Assembly: GCA_019279435.1 (NCBI GenBank) | Contig: JAAALK010000286.1 | Coordinates: 49,548,289 to 49,612,288 of the forward strand | DNA length: 64,000 nucleotides | Reading direction: 5' to 3' | Source of the DNA: Zizania palustris | Lineage: Eukaryota > Streptophyta > Magnoliopsida > Poales > Poaceae | Shown: positions 24,801 to 35,244 of the stretch, piece by piece | Position numbering within the stretch: position 1 is the first letter of the stretch | How the letters are laid out: every line of letters begins with the position of its first letter | Notes under the pieces: model-generated | Told to the model about the DNA's origin: nothing | Seen by the model: only the letters and a program-made list of their open reading frames with translations | The model's database searches: none | Made by a program: the position numbers and the translations under genes

Positions 24801-27800
24801 GTTCAGATGATGAAGATGATTATCCGATGGATGGTATCGATCCTTCTATGAAGTCTGTTGGAATTGATTACCCATATGTAAGAAGGCGAAAGAAGCTGCC
24901 AGATCCAGTGAGAAAGAGAAGGGTGTAAGCTTGTGGTCGATGATCAAGGACAATATAGGAAAGGATCTCACCAAAGTTTGTCTGCCTGTTTATTTCAATG
25001 AACCACTCTCATCATTACAAAAATGCTATGAAGATCTTGAGTATTCCTACCTTATCGATCGTGCTTATGAATGGGGAAAAAGAGTATGCCTTCTTCCTTT
25101 CCCTATTTTCAATATGTTCATGGCACACATCTGCATTTTCAAATAACATGCTAATTGCAAGTAGATTAAAGTTTGCACCATGTATTTTCCAACCTGCATT
25201 TATCTGTTTATTTTGATACTTCCAAATACTGCCTTGTGGCATGCATCCAGTTTTGAGAGATCAATTTGCTTCTGGTCTATACCGTAAACTACAAACAGGA
25301 GTCTGTTATTTATCAAATATGGTGACTACTTAATTCAAATGTGCTTGCTTGTTTGAATGTCCAACCTACAGTTGCATCGTCAGATGACATTCCCCTCTGT
25401 TCTATGTAGTACACATTTATTTAGTTACTGGCAATCTGGCATTTTGTTTCATAATTCCTTCTAGTTCATTCTCCAATAATAGTTGCAACATTGCTTCAGT
25501 CATTATGGTTGAGACTGTCCAACTATTCGGCATCTCTGCAAAGATATTGGAATTTACTTTCTATGCATATTATTTTGGACTGGTGGCAAACTTCCAGTTG
25601 TGATTACACATGTTTATTTGCATATTTCTATTATGATTAGTTCGCTACATCTTACATCTCTTATGTTGATAATACAGGGCAATAGTCTTATGAGGATTCT
25701 TAGTGTAGCAGCATTTGCTGTTTCTGGCTATGCATCTACAGATGGAAGAAGCTGTAAGCCCTTCAATCCACTTCTTGGGGAGACCTATGAAGCAAATTAT
25801 CCAGACAAAGGCCTCCGTTTTTTTCTCAGAAAAGGTTTTGTCTATGAACCTTTGGAAGCTACATTATATCTTTCAATGTGAAGCATAGGATCTTACAATT
25901 GTTTTAACATAGCCACTGTTTTTTCCCATTCTTTTTCTTAACAGTTTGCCAGTCAGTTGCTAGAACTTAACACGTAAACATTTTAATGTAGTAGCGCTAC
26001 TTCTTTCATAAAGGCATGATAATGTAGCTAGTAAGGTTTGGTGGGGAAATATGTAAGAAAAATTTATCACCCAACTGTTCCCTGACATCAAAGTTGTTAC
26101 ATTACGTCATATTGGTAGTCTTACTTGGTAAACATTTTGTTGCTGCCTGAAACCTCTTCGAATGTGTTCTCAAACTAAGTGTGGTCTCTATTTTGGAATT
26201 CGGATGTGTGATTGAATATTGATTCTACTGTCAAACAGACAATGGGACATTGATGATTGGCTTTTCTTCAGATACTACATATTTCAATTCTTAGTTCTAT
26301 TTCTTCCCAGTTTTTAGTATTTTTCCTTAATGTTTTCAGGTCACTGGAACTCTATCTAATTGCATGTTCCTTAACTATTTGATCATCAAACAGTCTAATC
26401 TGTACATGTTCACAAATACTTAATCTTATAGGCTATTATTTTATGGTAGTTCTATTTGCATTTGTATTTCAGTTGATTGAGAATCTTAAATGGTGCTGGC
26501 CAGGTTAGTCACCATCCTATGGTTGTTGCATGCCACTGTGAGGGAACTGGGTGGAGGTTTTGGGCAGATAGCAACCTAAAAAGCAAGTTCTGGGGTCGCT
26601 CCATTCAACTTGATCCTGTTGGTATGCTAACCTTGGAGTTTGATGATGGTGAAGTTTTCCAGTGGAGCAAGGTATTGTTACCTATTTAGCAAGAAGTGGT
26701 TAAATATGTGGAAATAACTCAAAATATTCTATCTCAGGTGACAACTTCCATTTATAATATCATATTGGGTAAACTGTATTGTGATCACTATGGTACTATG
26801 CGCATACAAGGCAATAATGAATATTCATGCAAGCTGAAGTTTAAGGAGCAGTCAATTATTGATCGCAACCCACATCAGGTATGCTTTGTAACTTGGTACA
26901 TTTGTCAGCTCTTTCTTGGTTTCTGTTTTTTTACTTTCTTTGCAGGTGGTTAAACCAAGTGATGCAACTGTGCCTTTTGAGTTTTGATAAGTCTTCTTTT
27001 GGGTGATATATATGTTTTTTTCAGGATAAGTTGAGTTTTTCGTGTGATGTTTTCCAAGTCTCATTCACAAGGGAAAACAATGTTCTAGCCATTCTAAATG
27101 TGCAATGTTCCCATATATGTTTCTCAAATGGGACTTCTTATGATAGTAGTAGCATCACTTAAAATCACATGAAAAGCTTGGAAGAAAAGATATTCATACC
27201 CAACTATGAGATTCATACTTCTGCACCACACTGGACTACTGGAGAATGATGATCCACATACATGGGATGAATTTATTCACACTACAATCTTGAATATGCA
27301 TATATTTCCCATATAAGCTTTTTCCTATGTTTATTAAAGTACCATGTCTTTCACTCTTTCTCATAGCCCTGCTTTTATGAACTATCTTAGTTTATCTAGC
27401 TTACTTTATTCAGTTGAATTAATGTACATGCAGGTACAAGGTGTTGTTCAGGACAGAAGTGGTCGAACTGTAGCTACACTCTTTGGAAAATGGGATGAAA
27501 GCATGCATTATGTGATGGGTGATTGCTTTGGAAAAGGCAAGGGATCTGAAAATTTCTCAGAGGCCCATTTGTGTGGAAAAGGAGCAAACCACCTAAGTTT
27601 CCCACTAGATACAATTTCACGCGATTTGCAATCACATTAAATGAGCTTACCCCTGGATTGAAGGTAAGCACAGTTATATGACCATATCAAGTTTTCATAT
27701 CAACTTATACCAATGTATCTGACCAACAACAACAACAAGCAGGATAAACTGCCACCGACTGACTCAAGATTGCGACCGGACCAGCGGTGCCTAGAGAATG

Positions 27801-28817
27801 GTGAATATGAAAGAGCAAATGCTGAGAAGTTGAGGCTTGAACAGAGACAACGGCAGGTTTGTCTGACTTCACCTTTCCGGTTTTCCCATTATACATTCTG
27901 GTAAAATATGCATTTAGTTAAAAGCAACTGAATTCAAACGTGGAAACATTTGCATTGGCTGTATTGCAGTTTTGCAATGATGTGCTGTCATCATTCAGGA
28001 TCAGTACTTTGGATTAACTATTCTATGTAGATACATTATGCAATCTTACATAGAACATATTAACAAAACACTGTTTTTGTTGACTTATATTGATATGCCC
28101 AGGCAAGTGTCTATAGTCCTAACTCCTAATACTGTCAATAGGCCTAACTGTAGGAAGCTTGTTAACTGTATATTGATCCTGTGATTTTAAGATCATCCAT
28201 TGAACCTCTGTTTTAAGAATTAAATAAATGCATTGACATGTTGTTTATGACTTAAGAGACCATTTAGATTTTGTAGCCTGATTGTAAGTTATGAATGAGA
28301 ACCAGTTCTGGTTAACTAGATCTTGCAAAGCAGAAAATCGCACGCAATTATGAAAACACAACGTATCCTACATGGATTTCCTTGCCTGTTTACTAAATCG
28401 TGCAGGCAATTAGATGTCTGGACTGTTGAGATAACAAGTCATGAGTCGGGGCTACCCTCAAATTATTCATAGCAAAAACTAGACAAACAAATGCCAGATA
28501 ATGCATGAATTTGGATTTCAATAAGCTATAGAGATCCATCAACAGAGTTAGTTTGAGTGTTGGATATGAACCATAGATTACAATTGACTAATTCTGAAAG
28601 TCAAGTGAGCCATTTTATATGCATCATCATAATAACCATGCTGCAGGCACGGAAGATGCAGGAGAGCGGGTGGAAACCTCGGTGGTTTGCAAAAGATGAC
28701 GCTACTGACACATACACCTACCTAGGTGGGTACTGGGAATCCAGAGAAAAGGGCAACTGGGAAGGCTGTCCAGATATCTTCGGACAAGTTCCTAACGATC
28801 TGATGATAACTGATTAG
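12877..28817 (+). CDS. Oxysterol-binding protein-related protein with N-terminal PH domain (ten exons)
   Basis: Lipid-transfer protein of the OSBP/ORP family: a PH domain for membrane phosphoinositides followed by the sterol/PI4P-binding ORD. Exons: 12877-13408, 13498-13863, 24032-24131, 24645-25083, 25678-25834, 26504-26671, 26738-26878, 27434-27663, 27743-27856, 28647-28817, all with GT/AG borders. Exons 1-2 encode the PH domain (GISGVLYKWVNYGRGWRPRWF). Exon 5 has the ORD phrase KPFNPLLGETYEA, exon 6 starts with the VSHHPM signature, and exon 10 has GWKPRWF and ends MITD. One-base breaks occur in exon 4 (24908-24911), exon 5 (T7 at 25818-25824) and exon 8 (27571-27573). In exon 1 the N-terminus (ATG 12877) and the PH domain are in different frames. 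Corrected length is about 805 residues. Intron 2 carries a LINE. The gene is probably functional with sequence errors; a recent pseudogene is the alternative. Confidence 0.85.
14262..14480 (+). repeat. Possible LTR or TRIM-like fragment in ORP intron 2
   Basis: The stretch has repeated TTAGTTAG words, a TATA-like CTATAAATATCCC and a GAATAAAC signal in the order seen in copia-type LTRs. No matching second copy, TG/CA ends or target duplication were found, so this is a weak call. Confidence 0.2.
15086..15100. repeat. LINE target-site duplication, left copy
   Basis: GGATTCTACTATTCT, identical to 22391-22405. It borders the poly(T) that marks the LINE 3' end. Confidence 0.95.
15216..18820 (-). 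CDS. LINE ORF2: endonuclease-reverse transcriptase (frameshifted)
   Basis: The frame 18820-16766 begins MTKTKSWNIVSWNVRGLN, the APE-type endonuclease start, with LQETK, GDFN and SDHCP catalytic motifs. It continues into the reverse transcriptase with DFRPISL, LDFEKAFDTI and GVRQGDPLSPLLF. The catalytic QYADD lies in a second frame (16797-16171). A third frame (16384-15389) carries HGVNSSSCKSSRVAW and the zf-RVT cysteines (CCLCTSGVEES...HLFFECPF). A short fourth frame (15398-15216) ends the protein with RWIESL. The frame changes lie near 16800, 16410 (one G appears missing) and 15393 (T6 where T7 would keep frame). The protein would act in nicking and copying at the target. As written it is not translatable in one piece. 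Confidence 0.9.
19011..20687 (-). CDS. LINE ORF1, C-terminal part (558 codons)
   Basis: Open from MANFPANPLPFLPYGG to a stop at 19011. The first 230 residues contain the conserved block HPLGVGLYKL, RFVKHDEAMN and ARVLVKVLYEDD, which I recall from ORF1-region proteins of grass LINEs. The rest is proline-, serine- and arginine-rich. The function is presumed to be binding of LINE RNA; I cannot name the domain with certainty. It sits about 190 bp before ORF2 and in a different frame from the zinc-knuckle part, so it may be one broken ORF1 or a separate reading frame. Confidence 0.65.
   Translation of the reverse strand: MANFPANPLPFLPYGGTIRDGGGPLRRQRNHVALSGDLVKLHETFAIAEHDGPLTPAQRIELMIAIRHHLGVELRLQVSRYCLHPLGVGLYKLGSEFERDAIVNSPPIFVQGRLVRFVKHDEAMNCKQSPFARAGWIMFLGFPLDCKSLPFIQQICSSFGQLIFWHEADTSLARVLVKVLYEDDLDVPRSITVKHGDELDGSGRSWTFPVYLLQSDLADQGPGDEVPPPPDNGNPHPFLGEVLPGEPEWIQQWADAQLFGPMANQWHAHAFQHLQDDDLQDVPVDPHPFVDDFEPLVEEDPAELPNVVEDPQDSMEISGISSEPSVESHTEQSHPLHVQVRLSSPDSLASVGRPLSPASRLQRALLAIDPASPPARAPPPAAPAPSPKRACLPVRLVYSRRRGRATQEAGGSRPLASSSSSPPLSVRGLRRSARLSAKGRGFRSSSRRGQVPFLSKLPTIEEFIEVSRSATPFPPLSPDQIAHSVVQLCGINPDKFSSSFFASDSEDGLPLQAAGVAIGSPSDEPLQAAGAATGSPLAGPSTAPLSMGPSSDPTPPTQ
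20525..22305 (-). CDS. LINE ORF1, N-terminal and zinc-knuckle parts (frameshifted)
   Basis: The frame from ATG 22305 to 21439 includes the conserved MALVELEADEDLRELV block, FRRFTFRLT, ALHACLGGSPAGFHV and VYFHLWHDGG, typical of LINE ORF1 in grasses. The next frame (21379-20525) carries a retroviral-type zinc knuckle RCSVCLRPSHSLSPCQ (C-x2-C-x4-H-x4-C) at about 20935-20889. The two parts are in different frames, so at least one indel separates them near 21400. The expected role is as the nucleic-acid chaperone of the LINE ribonucleoprotein. Confidence 0.7.
22391..22405. repeat. LINE target-site duplication, right copy
   Basis: GGATTCTACTATTCT, identical to 15086-15100. It marks the 5' boundary of the LINE. 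Confidence 0.95.
22992..23418. mobile_element. TAA-flanked MITE (PIF/Harbinger-like) in ORP intron 2
   Basis: Flanked by TAA at 22989-22991 and 23419-23421. The right end reads GAGCATCTCCAAGAAGACTCC on the minus strand, a very common plant MITE terminus. The left end begins GAGCCAAGAG, and internal GTTCCCCTAAAT/ACTCCTAAATTT words are inverted relative to each other. The termini match only partly, so the exact left boundary is uncertain. Confidence 0.5.
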
Positions 28818-29300
28818 GTTTGAGTAGGTTACAGGTCTTCTGGTTCTCTCTGCTTTCATATTCTTTCTTTGGGGTCACTTGATTCCAGATTTTTTTATTA
28901 GAGCAACTAAACGGCTTTTGGCTGTAAGCAGAGGCTGCGCTTCAGATATTGCTTCGTACATAATAAAGTTTCGTCCAAATGTCACTTCGAATCAATGTTT
29001 TCTTGTGAGGATTGCATGCTCACAAGTTCAGAGGGGTTTACTATAGGCCATTTGTGTATATCGGACATGTAATATTTTCTGAAGCGCAAAAGAATGAAAT
29101 TCATCATCTTGCTTCTGTAATGCAGCCATCCGATTAATTTGGAAGATGAAAGTGGAAAAATAAAATGAGAATCTGCATCATTTCCCTTGTGGCATTGACT
29201 TGTTATGTATTATGGCTTGCGGCATTCTTTTGTTCTTCCTATATAATGTACTTAGTAGGCAACTTTTTATACGTTGATCGTTTTGTGATTCTGTGAAGTG
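28818..29300 (+). promoter_or_regulatory. ORP 3' UTR with poly(A) signal
   Basis: AATAAA at 28962-28967 lies 145 bp after the stop codon, followed by T- and GT-rich sequence. This is the likely 3' processing region of the ORP transcript. Confidence 0.5.
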
Positions 29301-29345
29301 TAATTTCACAGAAAAATTATTATTTTTTAAAAAAAATCACGCCGC

Positions 29346-29797
29346 CGTCGGATTTTTTTAAAAAAATACATTTTTAAAAATAAATTTCAAATTTGGTACT
29401 GATTTAAAAATTGTAATGCGGGATGAATCGAGACCCACTAGTTCATTGCTTGTGCAAAGCAACATTTTGTGAAAAACTAACGAACCCATGCCAACCTTGG
29501 GGTTGGAACACAGGATCTTGTGGTGGGGAGACCTACGCTTTGTCAACTGAGCTATGCAGATGGCTTTCAAAAGTTTTATAGGACATTATAATCAGTTTAA
29601 TATAGATCGGGAGACCTTGTGCCGAGCCTAGACCAAACCGACATACATCGCTAGAAAAACAACCAACAGGACATGGACGACGTCCGGCCTAGATCGGATG
29701 ATCAAGTACCGAACAAAAGGATAAATTTGCAGTTTTCAAAATGGTGTACCAAATTTGAATTTTATTTTTTAAAATGTATTATTTAAAAAAATCCGTG
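29346..29797. mobile_element. Inverted-repeat element with a tRNA-like internal segment
   Basis: The left arm (29346-29416) and the right arm (29725-29797, read reversed) share CGGATTTTTTTAAA, ACATTTTxAAAAATAAA and TTCAAATTTGGTAC over roughly 70 bp. Between them, on the minus strand, a perfect tRNA A-box pattern TAGCTCAGTTG (29544-29554) is followed by a B-box-like TGTTCCAACCC (29500-29510). No target duplication was fixed. It could be a Mutator-like MITE with a tRNA-derived insert or a SINE-containing composite. Confidence 0.5.
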
Positions 29798-31786
29798 CCG
29801 CTCCGTGTCATCGTGGCCGGCGACGAGGCCTGCTCTTGCTCTAGCTCGTGCGCTATCTCCTACACCAATAGCCCAAGCAACCACGCCTCCCGTCCACCGG
29901 CCCGCGGAAGCCACCTGCGCAAAAGAAGAAGCCATGTGACCTATGCTGTTTGAATTTGAATTTTCGAATTGTAGTTTTGATATGTTGTTCAAATGTGTGT
30001 GTGTGGAAGAATCATCAAAGTTTGAATTATTATGATGTTTAAATGGAATTTACAAATGCGTGTATATACATAAAAGAAATGGAAGAAAAAAATAAATATA
30101 GGGATACATCAGCCATTCCCTGTATGCATAACGAGAAACTAAAAAAAAAAGATTATAAATTGCGCTTGAAATGAGTGGCATTTTTATAAATATGTATTTT
30201 ACAAAGCCAACGAACTAGAGTGGCATTGTTATAATTTTCTCGTATACAAGAGATCTTTTATAAAGAACAGTACTAAATTGAATAAATAAAAGCTATCTTT
30301 TTAGTAGAATATACGTGGAGTACAAAGTGAAATATATGGTCGATTTGGCTCGCTAACACCTACTCTACCAAAATTTAGCGAACCAAGCACCTCCTGAAAG
30401 TTTTTCAACCAAAATTCTGCCATATTTATAAAACTAAATCTGAACATGCTCTCTCCCCAAAGATGTTTTTTTCTAGTTCGCGAGGAAACCAAAGATGATT
30501 TTTCGCTCAATTAACCATCGAATTACCTGAACCACTACGTCTCTTTTCGCTCCGTAAACAGTAGCATTCCATTTCCCCTCTTTTGCAACAAATCATGTTT
30601 AAATTGAACTTTTTAACGGGCTCCAATTCTCCAATTCCGAAACTGGAATGAAATGGTCCGGCCCAGTTATGTCCTCGTCTAGACGGCCGGAAGTCAGTCG
30701 GAGCGCAGAGGTGGCGAGGTGTACGTGACATGCACACACCCCCATCACCTCAGCACAATTCTCGTGACTCATGGCGCCATAAACGCATCCATGATCAACC
30801 TCACGCTCGCCGGCCTGAAAGCGCCACCACGGCGCGACGGCGACGCTCGCCATATATCGCAACTCAAGGCTTCCCTCGCGCTTGCGGCTGACAAACCGCC
30901 GCTCGATTTAATGCAGCCCGTGTCTGTCCGATGTGCCATTGTGCGTGAGTTCAATGAATCATTATAAATTTCGTATCGATAGTCTTTAAGGAAAATTTTG
31001 GGACGAACAAGACAGCACCATCAGGCACATCAATTCATCCATCACCTGGAACCGGCAACAAGAAACTTCCGTGGCAGGGGGGGCGGCCGGAGCAGCCGCA
31101 TGCGCGTCGTCTCGGGGGCCGAGACCGACACCGGCACAAGAAGGAGTCGCGACACACGCTGCAGCCTGCAGAGGGCTCTCGCCAGAGGGCAGCCGGTGCG
31201 CGCGAGGCGCGACGACGACCTTGGCTGTCGGCAGACGACGCGCAGCGGCGCCCTGCGCTTGATCGATCGGCACGCGCGGATCAGGCGATCTGATAAGCGT
31301 CGTGGGCTTGCCGCTGCCGTCGTTGCCGTGGCCGGTGGGCGCACGATGCCCTGCGCTGCCACGAGCTGCAGCATGCCTACGTATAGACTATAGAGTAGAT
31401 TAGAGTAGCAGCCACTGCGCCATAGCTCAGAGCTCTCTGACGCCGTACGTGTAGGTGTAGACGCCTGTGCGGCGCGTGTCGATCGCCTGGTCGGAATCCA
31501 TGATCCATCCTGCTCTTGGAGTCTTGGTTGGTTTTGCATGACATTGACACGGATTCTATAGAAAATCAGAGCACAAAGGTTGCAGCAAACGTATCCTTAA
31601 AAAACCAGGTTACACAGTTATCGAGAAAAAAATAGATCATAATGCACAGAGATTACATTGCATATCATGACTGGATGCATGACACATGTATTCTGACTCT
31701 AATTTTCATCTGCACATCACGCTCCAATTTCTATATTTATCTGTCAGCATGCAAGAATCATTGATCACTCTCTCCCTCTCACTGAT
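29798..31786. other. Intergenic DNA, nothing recognised
   Basis: AT-rich to about 30600, then GC-richer with CpG-rich open frames (30719-31393 on both strands) that overlap each other and show no domain or conserved motif. Not supported as genes. Confidence 0.45.
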
Positions 31787-31795
31787 TTCTTCCTG

Positions 31796-32043
31796 GGGGA
31801 AGTATTCTGTGCACATCGGCTAGCCGTGCAAATGGTGCACATGTGAGATCTCCACCTTCAATCTGTAATCCAACGGACAACAGTAGCTGGGAGTTATCGC
31901 AAAATGACAAAATGGGGTAGGTGGGAGGTGTTTTCTGCAAAATGATCTGGTGGAGCTGTTGTCCGTTAGATTACAGATTAAAGGTGGAGATCTCACATGT
32001 GCACCATGTGCACGGCTAACCGATGTGCACAGGATACTTTCCC
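31796..32043. mobile_element. Mutator-type MITE with about 87-bp terminal inverted repeats
   Basis: 248 bp bounded by GGGGAAGTATTCTGTGCAC on the left and its near-complement ending in TACTTTCCC on the right. The arms match almost base for base for about 87 bp, down to the CCAACGGACAACAG block. A perfect 9-bp target duplication TTCTTCCTG lies at 31787-31795 and 32044-32052. A 9-bp duplication with long terminal repeats points to the Mutator superfamily. There is no coding capacity, so it is non-autonomous. Confidence 0.9.
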
Positions 32044-32052
32044 TTCTTCCTG

Positions 32053-34453
32053 AGCTCTCGACCATCTTCTCCTAGGCCAATACTGACACATGGGAGTATG
32101 GGACCCACAGTGGCCGCATGCATGCATAGATGGGTGGGTCCCACGATTCTCCACCCTCATCAAAGCTCCTCCTAAGACACGTCCCTTTCGTCAAATGAGG
32201 CGCTGTCTCCTCCCTCCCTCCCCCCACGCCGTTCGTTGCGCTGCGCTAAAGAAAAGAAAAGCACAGCGAGAGACGAAAGGAAAAGAGACAGGCGCGCGTA
32301 GAGCGTAGTACTCCGTCGTCCTGTGTGCCCATGTGTGCACAGTGAAGTGCAGGTGGTCCTCGTCGTCGTCGCCCGCTGGTTTCATGGCTTGGCTAATTTG
32401 CTATTTGCCATGGCTGTATGTCCCCGGCCTGTAATATATTCATATATGCTCTTCGACCAGCTCGATCACCGGCAGAATCTACCGTTCCTCCAGGCTCCAG
32501 ATCGATCGACGCATGCCATCGTCCGTTCGGCTGCAGTGTACTCCACTAGATTCATATGTTTTGGTCGTTTGAAGCTACTGTGGCCTCGCCGGCATCCATG
32601 GACGACACGGCGCGCCTGCATGCACGGCTGCTGACAGCCGCGCACAGGCAACCACAGCTGCAGAGTTTCAGACGGACGGACGCACGGCAGCTAGGAACGA
32701 AGGTCCGAATTGAAGAATTGAAGCCGGCTGTAACAACACGATGCAAACCGTGCAGCGTACGTGTCGGGGTGAACATGTTCAGCACCAGCAGCAGCCATAT
32801 GTCTAGGCTTTAGCCCTAGCTAGCAAGCAAGCATATGCACATATTACACACACGAGTAGACCTCTGCGACAACAACTCAACAGCCACAGCATTGTGCAGG
32901 AGCAGACTAGTGTGTAGCACACTGAAGTGGACGACGGGACGCTGCAGGTCTGCAGCTGCTCGATCCATCCGAAAACATGGATATACTTTCAATTTTTTAT
33001 ATAGATTAAGAAAATATTATACCAGACATGGTTAGTATTAATGCAATATGATACAATAAAGTAGTTGGATAAATAAAACGAGACGTAATTACGATTGGTC
33101 AGGATTACATATAGTAGGCAGTACACAAGCGTCTCTACTCTACGTTTTGAGAACAAAATCTACCCAACCACGTAGTTATTAAATAAAATCCAAAGAAAAT
33201 TTGAGTACTTAAAAAATAAAAGGTTATCTTTAAAATGCTAAGTTTATTGTATTAAAACATGTTAAATCTTGCGACCGACGGATGGAGTATATTCTGAGTT
33301 GCGCTGGAGCCCTGGATGCAGCTAGCTTGCTGCTAGTAGCAGCCGTAGACCTGTACTAGTATATGGAGTAGATGGTATAGCAGCAGCATGCATGCATGCA
33401 TGCAGCTAGCTAGCTAGGCAGACAAGCAAGCTGCGACGATGCAACGGATGGGGTGTTTCGTTTTTATGGCCGGGAGAAAGATCCAACCACTGTCCAAAAA
33501 GGACCCAGTTTAGGCTTGAACTTGATCCTCAAACAGGCCCGGCTGCCTGCCTGCAAAGCTAAAGTTGGCCATACTCCATGCCGCCCATGGAATACAATAA
33601 AGCGGAGTGGAGAGTGCCCATGAATGCAAATGCATGCGTCTCTACTCGCTACTAGTACGTACTGTACTGTACCTGTACATGTACCAGCATATGTGCGTGA
33701 CTATGCAGATGCATGTGAGCAGCACAACGAGAATTGAATGAGGAATCAGGAATGAATGTAGTATAGATGAATGCCCTGCTGTGCTCTGAACAAGTGAGGA
33801 GAGGAGTCAAGGGGGATCACAAACAGATGGGGTAAAAAGATATATGGTTAGATTCTTGGTGGTCAAAAAGAGCAAAAGGATACATGCATGCAACCTCATC
33901 TGTTTTCGAGTTTTTAGTTTTCACAATCACCCACACATGCATCAGCAGGCCAGCTAGCTGGGCTCTCTGTTTGCAGAGAGCCTGGCTGCTGGCTGCTGGC
34001 TGCTGGCTACTTGTACCATGAAGAGAGTACTGGTAATAAGAGAGTGTTTCTGCATGGGAATGTGGCTACTGGCGCTCTGATCAACGACCCGCTGGAATCA
34101 TGCGTTTACCGGTGTAAGTGACGGGCCTTTGATCGCATGCAGGCAGCTAGCGCTGCTGGAAGCCTGGAAATAATGGAGCTGAGTTTGCAGGCATGCAGAT
34201 ATTTGCAGGGATTAAAAGGGCAGAAAGATCGAGGTACGTACGTGCCTGCTTTCCAGGATGCACGATGGATTCTGGTGATCGTATATGCGTTTGGACAAAT
34301 GCGTAACTACAAGAAATAACGGATTCATACGTAGCCACTAGCCATGTAGTGTAAAAATGTCTTCGCTAAAATGACCAGTGAACAGCTAGCTAGCCTACAG
34401 CCACAGTGATGAGCTAGCTGAGATAGATTCTCACCCAAGGCCAAGGGATTTCT

Positions 34454-34455
<2 letters not shown>
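32053..34455. other. Intergenic DNA, no gene recognised
   Basis: Contains a GCAT/AGCT microsatellite (33385-33417), a GGCTGCT run near 33980-34010 and a small 9-bp hairpin (33960-33981). Open frames are short, overlap on both strands and lack known motifs. Confidence 0.45.

Positions 34456-34511
<56 letters not shown>
34456..34511. repeat. (CT)n microsatellite
   Basis: About 56 bp of CT dinucleotide with one phase break near 34491. Confidence 0.97.
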
Positions 34512-34866
34512 TACCGGACACACACACCTCTGCAGGACGGCAATTCAACATAAATATATTTATGATGGATCGATGGATTCCTGATGAAATCGAGTTTTTG
34601 GAAAAACAATTGACGCTAAAGAAATGAAATGAAATGAATACTGGGAAGTTATTCACGTATTGTTCATGACAGGTATAAAAACACTTCCCAGTAACAAAAT
34701 ACTTTTAAGATAATATTGATAAATCAGTGACGAGAGTAAAAAATAAAGTCTTTATTGATTTATGAACTGATGACACTTAAGAGGTAAAAATCAAGTTTTG
34801 GGGACAAATATGAAAAGTTAGAACCAACAACATCTTTTTGGCCCGAACTATATACATATATATATA

Positions 34867-35009
34867 CAAATGCTATTCTATACCACGGGTGTAAAATGCT
34901 ATTCTACACCGACGTGGGATGGAGGGGGTTGGGATTGGGTGGGGTGTGGGAGCACGGGATGATCGGTGTAGAATAGCATTCTACACTCATAGTGTAGAAT
35001 AGCGCTCCC

Positions 35010-35010
<1 letters not shown>
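34867..35010. mobile_element. TA-flanked mini-element, copy 1
   Basis: 144 bp with inverted ends built from TGCTATTCTACACC / GGTGTAGAATAGCA, each end carrying that word twice in a small hairpin arrangement. It sits between TATA runs. The sequence is about 90% like copy 2 by eye. There is no coding capacity, and a TA target would fit a Tc1/mariner-type or similar MITE. Confidence 0.65.

Positions 35011-35050
<40 letters not shown>
35011..35050. repeat. (TA)n microsatellite between the two mini-elements
   Basis: 40 bp of pure TA separating copies 1 and 2. Confidence 0.95.
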
Positions 35051-35052
<2 letters not shown>

Positions 35053-35192
35053 AATGTTATTCTACACCACGGGTGTAGAATGCTATTCTACACCGACGTG
35101 GAATGGAGGGTTGGAATTGGGTGGGGGGTGGGCACGATTGGGATGATCAGTGTAGAATAGCATTTACACCCATAGTGTAGAATAACGTTCCC

Positions 35193-35193
<1 letters not shown>
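35051..35193. mobile_element. TA-flanked mini-element, copy 2
   Basis: 143 bp, same orientation and same inverted ends as copy 1 (CAAATGTTATTCTACACC... to ...GTAGAATAACGTTCCCG). The direct tandem arrangement suggests duplication through the surrounding TA run rather than two independent insertions. Confidence 0.65.

Positions 35194-35242
<49 letters not shown>
35194..35242. repeat. (TA)n microsatellite
   Basis: About 49 bp of TA dinucleotide directly after mini-element copy 2. Confidence 0.95.

Positions 35243-35244
<2 letters not shown>

Noticed and set aside
12877..28817. Calling the ORP gene a pseudogene
   Set aside because: All defects are single-base indels with perfect splice sites and intact motifs, and the same type of defect hits other conserved genes here.
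33960..33981. Hairpin GGCTCTCTG-TTTG-CAGAGAGCC as a miRNA precursor
   Set aside because: The 9-bp stem is far too short and no known miRNA sequence was recognised.
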